Assembly: GCF_001025215.1 (NCBI RefSeq)
Contig: NZ_AP012330.1
Span: 496,001 to 560,000 of the forward strand
From: Bifidobacterium pseudocatenulatum DSM 20438 = JCM 1200 = LMG 10505
GTDB taxonomy: Bacteria; Actinomycetota; Actinomycetes; Actinomycetales; Bifidobacteriaceae
Length of the DNA: 64,000 bases
Direction of reading: 5' to 3'
The notes beneath the pieces are model-generated. The model saw only the letters and a program-made list of their open reading frames with translations. It was not told where the DNA came from and searched no databases. Position numbers and translations under genes: made by a program. This document shows positions 60,533 to 64,000 of this stretch, one piece after another (the first letter of the stretch is position 1; every line of letters begins with the position of its first letter).

Positions 60533-62527
60533 ATGCAGTACCATGTTTCTCCCGAAGGTTCTGATACCGCCCAGGGTGGGCCGGATAATCCGTTCCGGAC
60601 GATAGGGCATGCCGCGCAGGTCGCGATGCCCGGCGATATCGTCATCGTTCATGACGGCGTGTATCGGGAATGGGTCGATCCGAGACGCGGCGGGACCTGC
60701 GAGGCCGATAGAATCGTCTACCGCGCCGCCGACGGGGAAAAGCCCGTGATCAAGGGGTCCGAGATCATCTGCGGGTGGAGCCGATACAAGGATGACGTCT
60801 GGCGCGTGACGTTGGACGACGCCATGTTCGGCGATTACAATCCGTACAGGCAGCCGCTGTTCGGCGATTGGCTCGCGATGCCGTCGCGTGGCGAGGACCC
60901 CGACAAACATCCGGGCATGGTGTTCCTCAACGGCAGGGCGTTGTATGAGGTGACCTCGCTCGAGGATACTTTTGCGCCGCGGTACCGTGACCATGTCAAG
61001 GACTATGTCACGGATGTCGCATGTGCGATCGACGATCCCGAGATGACCCAATGCGTATGGTACGCCCGGGTCGAGGACGACCGTACGGTGCTGTACGCGA
61101 ATTTCCATGGCGCCGATCCCAATGAGGAATGCGTGGAAATTGCGGTGCGTCGGTCCTGTTTCTTCCCCAGACGCCATCACGTGAACTACATCACGGTCAG
61201 CGGGTTCGAACTGTGTCAGGCCGCCACGCAATGGGCGCCGCCCACCTCGCATCAGGTTGGCGCCATCGGACCGAACTGGGCCACCGGATGGATTATCGAG
61301 CGCAACCTCGTCCATGACGTCAAATGCTCGGGCATCAGCCTGGGCACCAGCGAGGAAACAGGCGACAACGAATGGTATCGGACCGAGCGCAAGACCGGTC
61401 ACCAGTACCAGCTCGAAGCGGTGTTCAAGGGGCTGCGTATCGGATGGAAGAAGGGATTCGTCGGCTCGCATATCGTGCGCGACAACGTGATTCATGATTG
61501 CGGGCAGAACGCGATCGTCGGCCATATGGGCGGAGCGTTCAGCACCATCGAACATAACCATATCTACCGCATTGGTGCCCGGCGCGAGTTCTTCGGCTGG
61601 GAGGTGGCCGGCATCAAGCTTCACGCGGCGCTCGACGCCCGCATCCTGGACAACTGCGTGCATGACTGTTCATTGGGGATGTGGCTTGACTGGCAGGCCC
61701 AAGGGGTGCGTATCAGCCGCAACGTGTTCTACGACAATGCCTGCGATCTGGAGATCGAGGTCACGCATGGTCCGTGTCTGATCGACAACAATGCGTTCTG
61801 TTCGGCGATGACATACGACAACTATGCTCAGGGGACGGCGTTCGTCAACAATCTGATCGGCGGCACCATCTCAAACAACAGCGTGTTGGATCGTTTCACT
61901 CCGTATCATTACCCGCATTCCACGGAGGTGGCCGGCAACGCATTCGTCTATGGTGGCGACGACCGATACGCGTCCAACATCTTCCTCGACGGCGCCGGGA
62001 CCTTCGGGTCCACGGGACTATCCGCATACCGCGGATACCCGTCCACGATGGCGGAGTATCTGCAAAGCGTCCACGACATCTTCGCGTCCGGGGTCACGAA
62101 TGGGCACGATCCGCAGCCCGTGCAGATGCTGTACAGCTGGGACAACGCCTACGTCGGCGAGGCCGAAGGCCCCGAAGGGGAGCAGGGGACCACGCATGTG
62201 GCGTCGCCCGTCAACGTCCGTTGCGAGTTCAAGGGGGATGACCTGTACCTGCTGTTCGATTGCCCGACGGAGCTTGCGGACAAGAAGGCGGCCGTCGTGG
62301 GCACGGCTGATCTGGGCGTGCCGCGCATCGTGGATGAACGGTATGAGGAGACGGATGGATCCGATATCGTGATCGACACCGACATCGTTGGGCGCCGGCG
62401 CGCGGAACTGAGTTCCGTGGGGCCATTCGCTGAGCTTCATCCGGGATCCAACCGTCAGCTGGCCTGGTGTGGCGCGGTCCGGACGACGCACGACGCCTGC
62501 CCCTCCTGCGGCGTCAAGGAATGGTGA
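60533..62527 (+). CDS. GH120 beta-xylosidase
   Basis: The 664-residue cytoplasmic enzyme starts with the repeat-entry motif MQYHVSPEGSDTAQGG of right-handed beta-helix proteins and fits glycoside hydrolase family 120, which removes xylose from short xylo-oligosaccharides. In the characterised Thermoanaerobacterium enzyme the nucleophile is Asp382 and the acid/base Glu405. The matching segments here are GMWLDWQAQG (Asp386) and DLEIEVTHGP (Glu409), with the same 23-residue spacing. Bifidobacterium adolescentis is known to have a GH120 xylosidase. There is no signal peptide, so it works on imported sugars. A sandwich-like tail follows the helix. Confidence 0.88.
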   Translation: MQYHVSPEGSDTAQGGPDNPFRTIGHAAQVAMPGDIVIVHDGVYREWVDPRRGGTCEADRIVYRAADGEKPVIKGSEIICGWSRYKDDVWRVTLDDAMFGDYNPYRQPLFGDWLAMPSRGEDPDKHPGMVFLNGRALYEVTSLEDTFAPRYRDHVKDYVTDVACAIDDPEMTQCVWYARVEDDRTVLYANFHGADPNEECVEIAVRRSCFFPRRHHVNYITVSGFELCQAATQWAPPTSHQVGAIGPNWATGWIIERNLVHDVKCSGISLGTSEETGDNEWYRTERKTGHQYQLEAVFKGLRIGWKKGFVGSHIVRDNVIHDCGQNAIVGHMGGAFSTIEHNHIYRIGARREFFGWEVAGIKLHAALDARILDNCVHDCSLGMWLDWQAQGVRISRNVFYDNACDLEIEVTHGPCLIDNNAFCSAMTYDNYAQGTAFVNNLIGGTISNNSVLDRFTPYHYPHSTEVAGNAFVYGGDDRYASNIFLDGAGTFGSTGLSAYRGYPSTMAEYLQSVHDIFASGVTNGHDPQPVQMLYSWDNAYVGEAEGPEGEQGTTHVASPVNVRCEFKGDDLYLLFDCPTELADKKAAVVGTADLGVPRIVDERYEETDGSDIVIDTDIVGRRRAELSSVGPFAELHPGSNRQLAWCGAVRTTHDACPSCGVKEW

Positions 62528-62531
62528 GACC

Positions 62532-64000
62532 ATGAAGATCACCAATCCGGTGCTCACCGGCTTCCATGCGGATCCTTCGATGATTCGCGTCAGAGACACC
62601 TATTACATCGCGAACTCCACATTCGAGTGGTTCCCCGGCATCCGCCTGCACGAGTCCAAAGACATGGTGCATTGGAACACGTTGCCGTACCCCTTGGGCG
62701 CCGAACAGCTTGACATGCGCGGCGATCCGGCGTCCGGCGGCGTATGGGCGCCCGACTTGTCCTATGCGGACGGAAGGTTCTGGATCGTCTATTCCGATGT
62801 TCATATCGTCAACGGCGCGTTCAAGGACGTCGTCAACTACCTGACGACCGCCGAGGACATCCGCGGGCCGTGGTCGAAGCCGCTTCGTCTGAACGGCGTC
62901 GGATTCGACGCCAGCCTGTTCCACGACGACGACGGCCGCAAATATCTGGTGCAGCAGACGTGGGACCATCGTGAATACAAGCATCAGTTCCACGGCATCA
63001 CGCTGACCGAGTTCGACACGGCGACGATGCGGCTGAAGCCGGAGACGGCCCGCACGATCTGGATGGGCGACGATGTCAAGCTCGTCGAGGGGCCGCATCT
63101 GTATAAGATCAACGGCTGGTACTATCTGTTCTGCGCCGAGGGCGGAACGGTATGGACTCATCAGGAATCCGTGGCCCGCTCCCGCACGCTCGACGAGCTG
63201 TCGTTCGAGGCCTCGCCCACGAACCCGTTCATCACGAACTTCGACATCCCAGGCAGCTACCTGCAGAAGCAGGGCCACGGCGCGCTGGTGGACACCCCGT
63301 CCGGCGAATGGTACTACGCGTCGCTGTGCGGCCGCCCGTGGCATCACGAGACAGAGTCGTTCACCGACCCGCGCGGCTGGTGCACGCTGGGTCGTGAGAC
63401 CTCAATCCAGAAGGTCGAGTGGGCTGAGGATGGTTGGCCGTACATCGTCGGCGGTCATGGCGGCGAACGTTATGTGGAGGCGCCGAAGGACGCGATCGAG
63501 ACAGTCGCGCCCGCAAGCCGCGATCAGCACGACGAGTTCGACGCCGACGTGCTCGGTCTCGACTGGAACACGTTGCGTGTGCCGTTCGACGAGAAGATGG
63601 GCTCGGTCGGCGGCGGCAGCCTGAAGCTGATCGGCCAGGGCTCGCTGTGCAACACGTTCGACCTGTCGCTGGTGGCCCGCCGCTGGCAGGCGTTCGATTT
63701 CGACGCCGAGACCTGCGTGGCGTTCGATCCGAAGACCTACCAGGCGATGGCCGGTCTGACGAACTACTACAACGACCAGCATTGGTCGTGGGCGTTTGTC
63801 ACGTACGACGAGGACCGCAAGTGCCGCGTGATCGAGGTGGCGCAGAACGACCGCAACAATTACACCTCGTTCTTGCGCGAGAACGCCGTAGTGGTGCCCG
63901 AGGGCGTCGATCGCGTATGGCTGCGTGCCAAGGTGCGCACCCAGTGGTACGCCTACGAATACTCGTTCGACGGTGAGACCTGGACCGAATTGCCGGTCAG
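62532..64000 (+). CDS. GH43 beta-xylosidase (cut by right edge)
   Basis: The first 489 residues are visible. The N-terminal five-bladed propeller has the GH43 catalytic trio: base Asp14 (GFHADPSM), pKa modulator Asp126 (GFDASLFHDD) and acid Glu186 (LVEGPHLYK), almost at the positions of well-studied GH43 xylosidases (14, 127-128, 186-187). The C-terminal beta-sandwich domain of this subfamily begins around residue 340. There is no signal peptide. It starts 4 nt after the GH120 stop and would complement it in breaking down xylo-oligosaccharides. Arabinofuranosidase side activity is possible. Confidence 0.92.
   Translation, partial: MKITNPVLTGFHADPSMIRVRDTYYIANSTFEWFPGIRLHESKDMVHWNTLPYPLGAEQLDMRGDPASGGVWAPDLSYADGRFWIVYSDVHIVNGAFKDVVNYLTTAEDIRGPWSKPLRLNGVGFDASLFHDDDGRKYLVQQTWDHREYKHQFHGITLTEFDTATMRLKPETARTIWMGDDVKLVEGPHLYKINGWYYLFCAEGGTVWTHQESVARSRTLDELSFEASPTNPFITNFDIPGSYLQKQGHGALVDTPSGEWYYASLCGRPWHHETESFTDPRGWCTLGRETSIQKVEWAEDGWPYIVGGHGGERYVEAPKDAIETVAPASRDQHDEFDADVLGLDWNTLRVPFDEKMGSVGGGSLKLIGQGSLCNTFDLSLVARRWQAFDFDAETCVAFDPKTYQAMAGLTNYYNDQHWSWAFVTYDEDRKCRVIEVAQNDRNNYTSFLRENAVVVPEGVDRVWLRAKVRTQWYAYEYSFDGETWTELPV

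Noticed and set aside
60476..61663. 395-codon minus-strand frame opposite the GH120 gene
   Set aside because: It is a shadow of a GC-rich gene with an intact catalytic pair, with no domain in the antisense translation.

Overview
The window reads as a chromosomal segment of a Bifidobacterium (high-G+C actinobacterium). Support comes from actinobacterial gene families and neighbourhoods (DUF2530 beside serC, DUF3180 after folB-folK, gpmA near phoU and a SenX3-like protein, the run tilS-hpt-ftsH-folE-folP-folBK), from bifidobacterial-type genes (MCRA oleate hydratase, GH120 and GH43 xylosidases, lactaldehyde reductase), and from many genes whose start codon lies 6-8 nt after a -10 hexamer (leaderless transcripts). 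A species near B. adolescentis is a guess from the GH120 xylosidase locus. No integrase, transposase, phage gene or CRISPR array was seen.

Layout. 1-8.8 kb: truncated MFS exporter, tRNA-Pro, lysS, a palindromic repeat pair, a LacI regulator diverging from a GPH-type sugar symporter plus a cinnamoyl-esterase-like hydrolase, a MenA-like prenyltransferase, gpmA. 8.8-14.6 kb: oleate hydratase, phoU, a soluble histidine-kinase-like protein whose phosphoacceptor His is Glu, DUF2530, serC. A Pho-box-like row of GTTCAC repeats lies between phoU and the kinase-like gene. 14.7-23.6 kb: two secreted wall hydrolases (CHAP, NlpC/P60), tandem UspA, OsmC, thyA-dfr-tyrosine phosphatase, galE, trmB, and tRNA-Asp, -Glu, -Asp and -Phe.

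23.9-37.4 kb holds the most notable system: a nine-gene, mostly overlapping operon that I read as a Gram-positive Pel-type exopolysaccharide locus. Its order is PelD-like c-di-GMP receptor with an N-terminal SDR domain, PelE-like, membrane-anchored PelA-type deacetylase, PelF glycosyltransferase, PelG transporter, CotH-like lipoprotein, VTC-domain protein, DUF4956 membrane protein, and an EAL-GGDEF enzyme. Receptor and second-messenger enzyme therefore sit in one transcription unit. pelF carries an in-frame run of 11 G, and a gain or loss of one G would truncate the protein, so the polymer may be phase-variable.

37.5-57 kb: fucO, two family-2 glycosyltransferases, an AI-2E-family membrane protein, DacB, the tilS-hpt-ftsH-folate operon (with a FolB-FolK protein carrying a second, degenerate FolK copy), TesB, a tandem 119-bp repeat, EttA, a serine hydrolase, a variant peptide deformylase and a stand-alone RibD deaminase domain. 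57-64 kb: a strong promoter drives a sugar ABC importer (binding protein and two permeases) followed by GH120 and GH43 beta-xylosidases, an import-then-hydrolyse xylo-oligosaccharide pathway that runs off the right edge.
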